Assembly: GCA_039822105.1 (NCBI GenBank)
Contig: JBCBMW010000002.1
Location: 313,768 to 377,767 of the forward strand
From: Parvularcula sp039822105
GTDB lineage: Bacteria > Pseudomonadota > Alphaproteobacteria > Caulobacterales > Parvularculaceae
DNA: 64,000 nucleotides
Direction: 5' to 3'
A program made the translations under genes and the position numbers. Below, in pieces: positions 1 through 7,660 of this stretch. Every line of letters starts with the position of its first letter. Positions within the stretch are counted from its first letter, which is position 1. Below the pieces are notes generated by a model. That model saw only the letters and a list, made by a program, of their open reading frames with translations, had not been told where the DNA came from and ran no database searches.

Positions 1-71
1 CACGCGTTCCGCGCGGGGACAGCTTCACCGCGACTACCGCGCACAAGGGCGAAGCGTGTATAAGTCGCTCA

Positions 72-1079
72 ATGAGTGAGATCACATCATTGTACGTCTA
101 CAAGGTCGTTGGCCAAGCTAGCGAAGGGGTCGAGACGCGGGACTTGGTCGAACGCCTAGGCCTGCCGCCCGATGGCCCGATCGATCCCGCACAGATGGTG
201 ACGTCAGCGGCGTATTATGACTTCTTCGCAGCGCTGGTGGACCGAGATCCAGACGGACTCATCTTGCCACTCCGCATCGGTGCAGCCATGCGGAGTGATG
301 AGTACGGTGCTTTTGGTCTTGCTTGGAAGTCGGCGCCGAATCTGCGCGGCTCGTATGCGAGGTCGGAGCGTTACGGCCACGTCCTCGGGAGCGCCGAGAC
401 CTACTCCCTTGAGCGAACCACTGACGGGTGGTTCTTTAGCCTGCAAAAGGCTGGCGATGGCAGGCTCGGCATGTTGCTCTCCAACGAGGCCAGCATGTCG
501 GCTGTGGACACGATCAGCCGAGAAGTCAGCACCGCAACTTTCACCCCGCAAGCGGTGCACTTTAAGCACAAGGCCCGGGGTGATGTGGTCGCCTTTCAGC
601 GGCACTTTGGGTGCCCTGTGCACTTTGAGGCCGGGCGTGACGCGCTGCTCGTTAGCGAGGCCAGCCTCGATGCGCCCAACAAGCTGGGCGACGAGACGAT
701 CGCGTCCTTCTTCGACCGGCACCTAGAGCAAGAGTTGGCGTCCCTCGCCAGCGACAGCGGCCTCGAACAGCAGGTCCGCCTGGCCGTGACCAAGGTTCTG
801 AGCGAAGGCGTTCCGACACTGTCACTGATCGCTTCAGATCTTGGTGTCGGTGCACGGACCTTACAACGACGATTGTCTGATCAAGGATATTCTTTCCAAG
901 GTGTTGTTGATATGGCACGACAAGATCTTGCGCAACGGCTCCTGCGGGAAACGGACTATAGCCTCGCGGAAGTCGCCTTTCTTACGGGCTTCGCAGAGCA
1001 AAGCGGGTTCACACGCGCCTTCAAACGGTGGTCTGGGCAGACCCCGCGGTCATATCGGCTGGAAGGTGGTGCACGATGA
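72..1079 (+). CDS. AraC-family transcriptional regulator
   Basis: A 335-residue protein. The N-terminal two thirds resembles the ligand-sensing 'arabinose-binding' domain of AraC regulators of the OruR/ArgR-like type. The C-terminal ~100 residues form a double helix-turn-helix: the first helices lie around LSLIASDLGVGARTLQRRL, the second around SLAEVAFLTGFAEQSGFTRAF, and it ends in the family signature RWSGQTPRSYR. ATG start at 72; the upstream 71 bases are too short to judge a promoter. It precedes an NmrA-like reductase gene on the same strand by about 100 bp and probably controls it, which is inferred from position only. The effector is unknown. Confidence 0.9.
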   Translation: MSEITSLYVYKVVGQASEGVETRDLVERLGLPPDGPIDPAQMVTSAAYYDFFAALVDRDPDGLILPLRIGAAMRSDEYGAFGLAWKSAPNLRGSYARSERYGHVLGSAETYSLERTTDGWFFSLQKAGDGRLGMLLSNEASMSAVDTISREVSTATFTPQAVHFKHKARGDVVAFQRHFGCPVHFEAGRDALLVSEASLDAPNKLGDETIASFFDRHLEQELASLASDSGLEQQVRLAVTKVLSEGVPTLSLIASDLGVGARTLQRRLSDQGYSFQGVVDMARQDLAQRLLRETDYSLAEVAFLTGFAEQSGFTRAFKRWSGQTPRSYRLEGGAR

Positions 1080-1183
1080 TCACCCGTTGTCGCCATCTGC
1101 CAAAACTCTGACGCCGCTGGGCAAGAGGTCCTCGCCTCCCTTGCGTATCTCTTGGCTTGCAACCCCTAGAACGGAGCAAGCCA

Positions 1184-2029
1184 ATGAGCACTCGAGACAA
1201 CCCAAAAGACGTGACACTGATCCTTGGAGGCACAGGAAAAACAGGACGCCGGGTGGCAGACCGGCTTTCCGCCAAAGGCCACGATGTCCGGATCGGCTCG
1301 CGTTCGGTCACGCCGTCATTTGATTGGGACAATGAGAAAAGCTGGGATGCGTGCCTCGACGGTGTCACGGCGGCCTACATCACCTATGCGCCGGACCTCG
1401 CGATGCCTGGCGCAACAGACGCCATCCAGGGTTTTGTCGATCTCGCGAAAAGGCGCGGTGTCAAAAGGCTGGTGCTCTTGTCCGGCCGCGGCGAGGAAGA
1501 GGCCCAGGCTTGCGAGCGGATCGTGCAAGCCGCCGGGCTTGAATGGACAATCGTCCGTGCCAGTTGGTTCAACCAGAACTTTTCCGAAGGCGCCTTTCTT
1601 GACATGGTGCTAAGCGGCGTCATCACCTTGCCTGCGGGCGACCAGGTCGAGCCCTTTGTTGATGTTGATGACATCGCGGACGTGGTGGTCGCTGCCTTCA
1701 CTGAAGATCATCACAATGAGCAAATTTATGAGGTCACCGGCCCCAGGCCTATGACACTGAAGGACATCGCCACCGACCTCAGTCGTGCGGTCGGGCGTCA
1801 AGTGTCGTATGTGGACGTTCCGCACGAAGCCTTCGTCGCAGAGGTCGCCGATTCAGGGGCACCGAAGGAGGTGGTGTGGATGCTCGACTATCTTTTCTCG
1901 ACTGTCCTTGATGGTCGGAACGCGCATGTGACCGACGGTGTGCAACGCGCTCTCGGCCGTCAGCCCAAAGACTTCGCTGACTACGCCCGAGACACGGCGG
2001 CGACCGGTATCTGGAACACAGGCGCTTAG
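1184..2029 (+). CDS. NmrA-like NAD(P)-binding oxidoreductase (atypical SDR)
   Basis: About 281 residues. The N-terminal Rossmann motif reads LILGGTGKTGRRVADRL, the GGTGxTG dinucleotide-binding loop of NmrA/ergot-alkaloid-type reductases. An NmrA-like core follows, with VLLSGRGEEEAQ and WTIVRASWFNQNFSEG near residues 100-140. The upstream TTG at 1157 is rejected because the ATG at 1184 has a GGAG ribosome-binding site at 1173-1176, 7 bases away. The protein probably reduces or senses a small molecule using NAD(P)H. It lies behind an AraC regulator, so an inducible two-gene unit is likely. The substrate is unknown. Confidence 0.85.
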   Translation: MSTRDNPKDVTLILGGTGKTGRRVADRLSAKGHDVRIGSRSVTPSFDWDNEKSWDACLDGVTAAYITYAPDLAMPGATDAIQGFVDLAKRRGVKRLVLLSGRGEEEAQACERIVQAAGLEWTIVRASWFNQNFSEGAFLDMVLSGVITLPAGDQVEPFVDVDDIADVVVAAFTEDHHNEQIYEVTGPRPMTLKDIATDLSRAVGRQVSYVDVPHEAFVAEVADSGAPKEVVWMLDYLFSTVLDGRNAHVTDGVQRALGRQPKDFADYARDTAATGIWNTGA

Positions 2030-2694
2030 CCACTGTCAATCAATATACCGATGATATCGGACGTCACAGAGCAATCCTCATCAATCAAACGAATGGACAG
2101 CAAACCCATGACCAGAACAGTCTCGCAATGGCTCACCAAACTGGTGACCGTCTACGAATTAAATGTGCCCATGATTTTCCCGGTTGGCCACGAACATGGC
2201 AGGTCGCTTGTTGGCCCATCAGCGTCTTCCGCTGCATTTTTTCAACTTGCAGAGCAAACCGGCGTGGAGATCATACGCGCGGCTTGCGGGTGGCTATGAC
2301 CAGCCGGAGCAGTTCGCCCGAAACGCCTAGGACGGACCCACGCAGGTTGTCCCAATCTAATGAGCGTAAAAAAACGGCAGACCCACAGAAAACTGGCGGA
2401 GGAGGAGGCGGAAACGTCGGGCCGCCAATTTTGAGGTTTGGCGGATCGGAATGCCCAGCTGCAAACGCTCGAGGGCATTGGTGGAATTCAGGCGGGGGAT
2501 GGTGTTGAGGGTAGCGACGGGAAGATCTCTCACTTGCACGGAGCTGCAGGATCGGCGTCCATCGCGTCTGATGCTCGTGAGGGGTTGTTTCGCACTTAAC
2601 GGCATTCTCTTGTGAACATGCTTATCTCTCGTTCAAGACGGCTGCGTGCGCGGGAGACACATCATCATTCGCCTACAGAGCGCATGGCTTGCGT
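2030..2694. other. Non-coding or decayed stretch with a tRNA-Ser 3'-end copy
   Basis: 665 bases without a convincing gene. A plus-strand frame at 2108-2299 (63 codons from ATG) and a minus-strand frame at 2357-2605 are open, but neither has recognisable motifs or normal codon usage. The only clear signal is the exact 14-base sequence at 2394-2407 that matches the 3' end of tRNA-Ser (see that entry). The region could be the worn edge of an old insertion. Confidence 0.5.
2394..2407. repeat. Third copy of the tRNA-Ser attachment core
   Basis: The sequence TGGCGGAGGAGGAG is identical to 6213-6226 and 15257-15270. The match to 6210-6226 extends leftward by the bases AAC (17 bp in total). On the right, one further G matches the tRNA gene copy. 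It may be an older attachment site that marks the left end of an earlier insertion in the same tRNA gene. The GGAGGAG composition is repetitive, so chance cannot be fully dismissed. Confidence 0.5.
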
Positions 2695-3600
2695 TTAGAT
2701 TGGCGCGCCTGGTGTCTTTCGCCTCTGTCGCCATCTGAGTGCGCCAAACCCGGCCAGTGCAGAGCCTAGGAGCGGTGCTGCTGCGGGGACCGGGATAGGA
2801 TCTGCAGAGATCAATTCAATCGTAACGAATGCCGTCGGCGTCGTCTCGCTGCGTTGATCACCTGGCGTCAGGAGCGTGTTAAAAAAGTCGGCCGAAACAA
2901 ATGACGTTCCGCCCTTGCCATCAGACTGAAAGATCAAACCGCCATCACCGCCGGTAAAGCCGCCGCCACCGCCGCCGCTCGCGCTTCGTCCCGCGCCGCC
3001 GCCGCCAAAGCCGCCGGCAACTCCGCTTCCCTCAAAACTGGGAGCCGTCTTTCCGCCAACGTTGTTTCCGTCGCCATCGGACAAAACACCGGCACCGCCG
3101 CCGCCACCGGCCGTGAAGTTACCGAAGAAGTCCGTGTCCGTAAGAACTGCGCCGCCATGTCCAGTGCCGCCGACAAGGGCACCGCCTGCGCCTCCTTGGA
3201 ACCCCGCACTGTTTCCTCCGCCCCCGCCGCCTGCGACGGCCAAGAGCCCGGTCGGATCAATACCTGTCGAGATGCTTTGCGTGGTGAAGAGGCTCATTCC
3301 GCCCCCAGCGTTTAGTCCATCAGCGCCATTCCCTCCGACCACAACGGTGAAGCCTTGGCCGATCAAAAGATCCACCTCACCAATCACCAGGCCGCCCACA
3401 CCGCCAGGCGCCCCATTGGTCAAGACCGTTGAACCGTTGCCGCCCGCCAGGGAGATACGGTATGTCCCACTTTCAGCAATCACATCGTTGAAGATGCCGC
3501 TGGTATCATAGCTGAAGGTTGCGGCTCGCGCCGCTCCGGTCAAAGCGAACACCAATGCCGCGATGGCACCGACGGGTCGGAATAGTCTTGATGGGATCAC
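2695..3600 (-). CDS. Secreted glycine-rich protein with VPLPA-type CTERM sorting signal
   Basis: 301 residues. The N-terminal signal peptide has a hydrophobic core (IAALVFALTGAARA) and probably ends after ARA. The middle ~200 residues are extremely Gly-rich, with runs such as AGGGGGGN and FGGGGAG, resembling Gly-rich cell-surface domains. The C-terminus has the tripartite exosortase signal: PIPVPAAAPLL, a short hydrophobic helix, then a basic tail RWRQRRK. This is the VPLPA/VPAA-CTERM layout processed by exosortases and predicts export and surface or matrix placement. GTG start at 3600, preceded by GAGGAG. No exosortase gene lies in this window. A second CTERM gene lies just upstream. Confidence 0.8.
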   Translation of the reverse strand: MIPSRLFRPVGAIAALVFALTGAARAATFSYDTSGIFNDVIAESGTYRISLAGGNGSTVLTNGAPGGVGGLVIGEVDLLIGQGFTVVVGGNGADGLNAGGGMSLFTTQSISTGIDPTGLLAVAGGGGGGNSAGFQGGAGGALVGGTGHGGAVLTDTDFFGNFTAGGGGGAGVLSDGDGNNVGGKTAPSFEGSGVAGGFGGGGAGRSASGGGGGGFTGGDGGLIFQSDGKGGTSFVSADFFNTLLTPGDQRSETTPTAFVTIELISADPIPVPAAAPLLGSALAGFGALRWRQRRKTPGAPI

Positions 3601-3637
3601 GTCGATCTCCTCGCTGTGCTTTTCAAACGGCCAAGAT

Positions 3638-4207
3638 CTAGGCCTGCGTCCGCCGTACGCGCCGCATTGCCCCTGCTCCTAAGAGTGTCGATCCGAGCAG
3701 CACAGCAGCACCTGGCAACGGCACGGGTGTGGCAGGTCCAAAAACCGTCACTTCGGCCAGCACATCGCCCGTGCGGTAGGCTTCGCCAATGGACGGCACA
3801 AAGTTCACAAAAATGCTGTCGGCCGAGATCGTCAAAGATGGATCAGTCGAAAAACTGGTTGCCGTGAGGCTCGCATTCGTGAAGTCGTCGATCGTATTTG
3901 TATGGTCAGTGATACGAATGCCATTGAAGGGAAAGAATTCAGCAAAACCAGGGGAATCGTCCCGTGATATAATGCTAAAACCGGTGTCGTTCACATCCAC
4001 AGCAATATCACCAAAAAACACAGCCTCGACGCCGGGACCCACCGTGCGACGCTGCCTACCAAAGTTGGTGATATCCGACGGACCAAAGATATACTGAATG
4101 GTCAGGTTCTTACCAGAAAACGTGGCCGCGTGAGCCGACGTCGATAGAGTACAGACACCCATGACACATGACGAAACAACGAGAGTGATGACCTTGCTCC
4201 AAGTCAT
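3638..4207 (-). CDS. Secreted VPLPA-CTERM protein
   Basis: 189 residues from the chosen ATG at 4207. The frame is open up to 4288, but this start places a clean signal peptide (MTWSKVITLVVSSCVMGV... ending AHA) at the N-terminus. The body is rich in beta-strand-forming residues and has no recognised catalytic motif. The C-terminus carries VPLPGAAVLLGSTLLGAG followed by the basic tail RRVRRTQ, a classic VPLPA-CTERM exosortase sorting signal. It is transcribed in the same direction as the glycine-rich CTERM gene 37 bp downstream, so the two probably form an operon for exported surface proteins. Confidence 0.75.
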   Translation of the reverse strand: MTWSKVITLVVSSCVMGVCTLSTSAHAATFSGKNLTIQYIFGPSDITNFGRQRRTVGPGVEAVFFGDIAVDVNDTGFSIISRDDSPGFAEFFPFNGIRITDHTNTIDDFTNASLTATSFSTDPSLTISADSIFVNFVPSIGEAYRTGDVLAEVTVFGPATPVPLPGAAVLLGSTLLGAGAMRRVRRTQA

Positions 4208-4430
4208 CGCAGACCTATTCTTCACTCGATTGACCCCATTCACATGAAACGCACGACCCATTGAGCGCGCTCGTTCGCACGCCCCCACAGCGTTTGAGGA
4301 TACGCAGGCTCGGCTGAACCTAAAATCAGCTTAGAATCTCAAGTTTGTGGGACATGCGTCTCAATGCGAAGACAAATCGCCTGAAGACAAAGTGTCAAAC
4401 CCAACCCCCCATGCGGCTGGCAAATCCCGG

Positions 4431-5438
4431 TCAGCGGGTCTGGAACTTATCCATCCAGTTTTGAACGATGCGGGCCTGATGCGGCGGGGCGCCTGTCGCT
4501 GGCGGCTTTTGCGTTGGCGATAACGTGTCGGACGGTGAAGTCCCAAAGCGCTGGCGATAGAGCCGGTTAAACTGGCTGGCGTCTGTGAAATGCCATCGCC
4601 GCGCCACAGCCGCCACTTGCCCTCGCACAGGCTGAGCGCCGGCGAGTTCAAAGAAGCACCTGTCCAAGCGGCGGTTTCGGATATAGCGCGCTATCCCGCC
4701 TTCCGCCGCAAAATGGCGATAGAGCGTCGCCCGCGACAGGCCAAATCCGTCTTCTAAATGACGAGCAGACAGGTCCGGCCTTTGGAGGTTCGCGGCAATG
4801 TAATCGCGCAAAAGGAGCTGCATCGGCAATTCGCGGCCCAAGGAGCGCGTCTCTTCCGTGTCTTGTCCAAGCATCAGTTGTTTGATCAGGACAATGAAGG
4901 CCTGCACCAGTGTCTCTGAATCGTTGCGATTTGGATCGCTTCCGGCATTCAGCAGCTCAGCGTGCGCCGCCGCCAAAAGCCGCCCTTTGGCCGAGTTCAG
5001 CGCAAGTGAGGCGAAGGCCGGTTGTTCTCCTGGAACATAACCGAGAGCCGCATGCGGGATGCATACACCGTGGCTGAGACTGCGCTCTTTATCGGAGACA
5101 TAGCGTTGTGACATGTCGATCAGATGCATCCGGTCCGGTGTGACGGTAAAACCAGTGTCACCAACCTCGCCCTTGCCACCGCCGGCATAAAAACGCTCAA
5201 ACAGAAGATAGTCGTGGCAGGCTTGCTTGTTGGTCGAAGGGTTGTGCACCAATACTTGCCTGGGTGAGGCCACTTTCGACAGGAACAGGTGGTCACGTTC
5301 CTGAACATCAATATCAACACCCGCTTGCTCGGTCGCCTCCTTGGGAAACACCTCGTAGAAAGGCGAAGCCAGCTCGCGCCATTGCTCCAAATCGATTTTC
5401 ACCTTGGCTGCGCCTTTCCCACCTTTGACTATCGGCAC
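4431..5438 (-). CDS. AraC-family transcriptional regulator
   Basis: 335 residues from a GTG start. The N-terminal ~210 residues form a sensor domain without a recognised fold signature. The C-terminal ~100 residues are an AraC-type double helix-turn-helix (LSARHLEDGFGLSRATLYRHF, then VAAVARRWHFTDASQFNRLY, RQRFGTSPSD). Downstream, about 220 bp away on the same strand, are the two CTERM protein genes, which are candidate targets by position. The ligand is unknown. Confidence 0.85.
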   Translation of the reverse strand: MPIVKGGKGAAKVKIDLEQWRELASPFYEVFPKEATEQAGVDIDVQERDHLFLSKVASPRQVLVHNPSTNKQACHDYLLFERFYAGGGKGEVGDTGFTVTPDRMHLIDMSQRYVSDKERSLSHGVCIPHAALGYVPGEQPAFASLALNSAKGRLLAAAHAELLNAGSDPNRNDSETLVQAFIVLIKQLMLGQDTEETRSLGRELPMQLLLRDYIAANLQRPDLSARHLEDGFGLSRATLYRHFAAEGGIARYIRNRRLDRCFFELAGAQPVRGQVAAVARRWHFTDASQFNRLYRQRFGTSPSDTLSPTQKPPATGAPPHQARIVQNWMDKFQTR

Positions 5439-6212
5439 TGAGTTCCGTTGTCGCGGAGCTCACAGAACCAACGACTTCACTTCACTTGAACCGGACCGCC
5501 CCGTCGCTCTTCATGTAACCATGGCATCTTTCCAGATGGAAGGTTGAGCTGGCCGGCGTTTTCGCATCGTGGAGGCGAGATCAGTCGGGGCACTCGCCTA
5601 CAGCGTGGACGAAATATGTATGTGCACAGATGAATAATGTTGTCTTGCCGTCGTGGGTCGACAGCTGCAGGTGTCCATCGGCCATCGACTGAACCCTCCT
5701 GCAACCCATCGCCGCGAGTTTGCGCGCAAATAGCGCTTACGACCTCGATCCACGCCAAATGGATGGCAAGCACGTCTGTGGGCTGAGAGACTTGATATCG
5801 TCAACAGGCTGACGATGTTGGTGTGCGATGCGAAGCATGCCCAAGCCGGGACCATCAGTCTGTTTTCACACCAGGGGCCGAACGACGGCTGACTGGTCGA
5901 ACGAACGCGCGATCAGCTCCTTCATGATCTCGTTCGCACCGCCATAGATCTTTTGGACAGTCGATCAGTCTTCGATCAAAATTCGGCATTTTTTGGAGCG
6001 CGCCTCAGCGGCGATACAAAAGCTCCACACGATGATTCACGTTACTGAAGAGTGCACGCCCAGCCGGTTCTCTGGGACAGTCTGTTTCTTCGCCGCACCA
6101 GTCGCTCGACGTGTGTCAGTCCCGATCAGAAAGCTGGCGGAGAGTTCGAGACGACGTTCGAACCCGGAGCCATGCGCTCAGATAGGCGTCGCCGATAGCG
6201 CAAATCAGGAAC
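5439..6212. other. Region of gene decay between AraC regulator and attachment site
   Basis: About 770 bases. The only recognisable coding remnant is the C-terminal end of an acyl-CoA dehydrogenase at 5866-5964 (minus). The remaining short frames (for example 5477-5773 minus and 5993-6277 plus) have no motif, no ribosome-binding site and atypical residue usage. The stretch abuts the left attachment site of the 9-kb element at 6213. Confidence 0.5.
5866..5964 (-). pseudogene. C-terminal fragment of an acyl-CoA dehydrogenase
   Basis: 32 codons ending in TGA encode VQKIYGGANEIMKELIARS followed by a short tail. This is the highly conserved last segment of acyl-CoA dehydrogenases, where the (I/V)YGGxNEIM motif lies near the FAD and subunit interface. 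An in-frame TGA at 5967-5965 interrupts the frame directly upstream, and no other dehydrogenase sequence follows. The gene was therefore cut by a deletion or insertion at about 5958-5964, and the remainder is not in this window. Confidence 0.8.
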
Positions 6213-6252
6213 TGGCGGAGGAGGAGTCCGCATTACCATTGTTCATTGCCAT
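6205..6252 (-). pseudogene. 5' piece of an element gene split at the attachment core
   Basis: ATG at 6252 (minus strand), with AAAAGGA 9 bases upstream as a Shine-Dalgarno sequence. It reads 13 codons through the 14-bp core and then stops after two more codons in flanking DNA (TGA at 6207-6205), which gives only a 15-residue peptide. If 6213 is joined to 15256, as in an excised circle, the same frame continues without a break into the 105-codon piece at 15256-14931 and forms a 121-codon ORF. See the matching entry at 14931. Confidence 0.6.
6213..6226. repeat. Left attachment core (att) of the 9-kb element
   Basis: The 14-base sequence TGGCGGAGGAGGAG exactly repeats the terminal 14 bases (including CCA) of the tRNA-Ser gene at 15257-15270, in the same orientation. 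P4-type integrases typically recombine at tRNA 3' ends and leave such direct repeats. The flanking bases differ on both sides of the two copies (c/g before, t/g after), which defines the repeat length. Confidence 0.75.
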
Positions 6253-6289
6253 CCATTGTTGTCCTTTTAGTCGCTGATATATTGGCGAT

Positions 6290-6316
6290 ATAGGCATCCT
6301 CTTTCCATAGGCATCC
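6290..6316. repeat. Direct repeats near attL, candidate integrase arm-type sites
   Basis: ATAGGCATCC occurs at 6290-6299 and again at 6307-6316 (17-bp period). Related TGCCATCCA (6247-6255) and TGCGTCCA sequences lie on either side. Short direct repeats 60-100 bp from the core at an element end are what arm-type integrase or Xis binding sites look like. The assignment is inferred; no protein-binding consensus for this integrase is known to me. Confidence 0.4.
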
Positions 6317-6443
6317 ACTTGCGTCCACCCGGATCCACACTATTTTGGGGGAACAAATGGGGGATCCGTAACTCGTGTATTTCCGTAGACTGCCGTGTGA
6401 TAAGGCGCGTGAGTACGGCCATCCGAAAATAACAGGTGTTTTG

Positions 6444-7547
6444 ATGAGAGCTGCTCTTTGCGTGATCTTGTTGCTAACTGTCCAGTTCGCTGGCTACTCA
6501 AGAGCCTCGGAGCCAAGGTCGATGATTGCGAGTGATTTAGACTTGAAATCCGTAGGCCAGGATATTGATGGAAGGCGACTCGCTCGTTTGAACACGGATT
6601 GGTTCTATTGCGACCGCTCAACCAGCCCAAACCGGATCATTCTAGTTCCCAAAGGATACGTAACAGACTTTATATCGCGGCCACCACAACTATTCTTTGT
6701 TGATATAGAGGGATTTCGCAGAGAAGCTGCGGTGTTGCACGACTGGCTATATGCAATGGGAATACAGAGTGGCGTCACCCGTGACGAAGCTGACCAGCTG
6801 CTGAGACAAGCGCTCTTGGAAAACGGTGACAGCAAGCTCGTAAGTAATCTTTTCTATGGCGCCGTTCAACGAAACGGACAGGATGCATATGGACGGCAGA
6901 CTGAGTGGGATACAAGACTACGTCTCGTCGCGATCGATGATTTTCTTTATAGTCAAGGAATTGAACACTACTATCCATATGGAGAACCTCTTCCATCTTC
7001 GTGCGTTCCCGAAAAACCAAGAACTTCTATAGTTGATAGGCTCCCAGAGAACTTCTCTTGCACTCAGTTCAGACGCGTTATTCCAGAAGTATCGGAGCGC
7101 TTTCGGCTGAATCGGAACTTGGTTCATCCAGACATCGGCTATAATGAAAATGCATGCGCGAAAGATGTCCAACAAGAAGTGTGCACTATGCGTATCTTTG
7201 AAGCACTTGATGACTGCAATGATCGTGAAAGCTGTCGTCGGACGGTGGCAAGTTTTGATTGTAACGGAGATAAGTCATCGATCGAGTGCGCTGCAGAGAG
7301 CGTATATCAAGAACTCTTACCTCAACTATCTGATCGAATAAACACGGGCGATACTGATTTTAGGAGCCTTCAGGTAACACCATTCTATCCTCGCGAACCA
7401 GTTAGCCTCGAGTCCTTGCGAAACAAAAACAACGAAGAAATATTTGATATTGTTCTGTCTGATGGAACGATCAAAACGGACACTAATCTGAGAATTATGC
7501 TGGTTGCTAATGCGAATTGTGGTTCGGCGCTGAACTCCAGCGAATGA
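6444..7547 (+). CDS. Secreted DUF1353-domain protein
   Basis: 367 residues from ATG at 6444. The frame extends to 6375, but this start gives a clear signal peptide (MRAALCVILLLTVQFAGYSRA) preceded by AGGTG. Residues ~50-170 contain the DUF1353 pattern: VPKGYVTDFISRPP, then EAAVLHDWLYAMG, then EADQLLRQAL, with His/Asp residues typical of this phage-associated family. The remaining ~190 residues hold about ten Cys, suggesting disulfides in the periplasm, and match nothing I know. It lies at the attL end of the element, next to the integrase, and is more AT-rich than chromosomal genes. DUF1353 proteins are usually small cytoplasmic phage proteins, so the secreted, C-terminally extended form is unusual. 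Function unknown. Confidence 0.75.
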   Translation: MRAALCVILLLTVQFAGYSRASEPRSMIASDLDLKSVGQDIDGRRLARLNTDWFYCDRSTSPNRIILVPKGYVTDFISRPPQLFFVDIEGFRREAAVLHDWLYAMGIQSGVTRDEADQLLRQALLENGDSKLVSNLFYGAVQRNGQDAYGRQTEWDTRLRLVAIDDFLYSQGIEHYYPYGEPLPSSCVPEKPRTSIVDRLPENFSCTQFRRVIPEVSERFRLNRNLVHPDIGYNENACAKDVQQEVCTMRIFEALDDCNDRESCRRTVASFDCNGDKSSIECAAESVYQELLPQLSDRINTGDTDFRSLQVTPFYPREPVSLESLRNKNNEEIFDIVLSDGTIKTDTNLRIMLVANANCGSALNSSE

Positions 7548-7660
7548 TCAAATAGGTTCACTCAGTAGCTGGTGAAGGCTATTCGCTGAGATAACGGAGC
7601 CAAGCGTTCATATCTTCGGGCCCATCTTAGCTCCTGGGGACCCTGAATCGGACATCCCCC
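7548..7660. other. Intergenic region upstream of the integrase
   Basis: 113 bases between the DUF1353 gene and the integrase. I see no convincing promoter or terminator. A weak purine-rich stretch lies before the ATG at 7661. Confidence 0.4.

Larger units (their letters stand above)
2394..6226. mobile_element. Possible older integrated segment between two att-core copies
   Basis: The 3.8-kb stretch between the core copies at 2394 and 6213 contains two VPLPA-CTERM proteins, an AraC regulator and an acyl-CoA dehydrogenase stub, but no integrase. If the 2394 copy is real, this would be an older or cis-mobilisable segment pushed away from tRNA-Ser when the 9-kb element arrived. This is inferred from the repeats alone. 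Confidence 0.3.

Noticed and set aside
2960..3260. Possible tandem DNA repeat
   Set aside because: The GCCGCC pattern reflects Gly codons in the surface protein rather than a conserved repeat unit.
2934..3511. Frames in both strands over the Gly-rich gene
   Set aside because: Proline- and alanine-rich translations are frame shadows of the GGC/GGN-rich CTERM gene.
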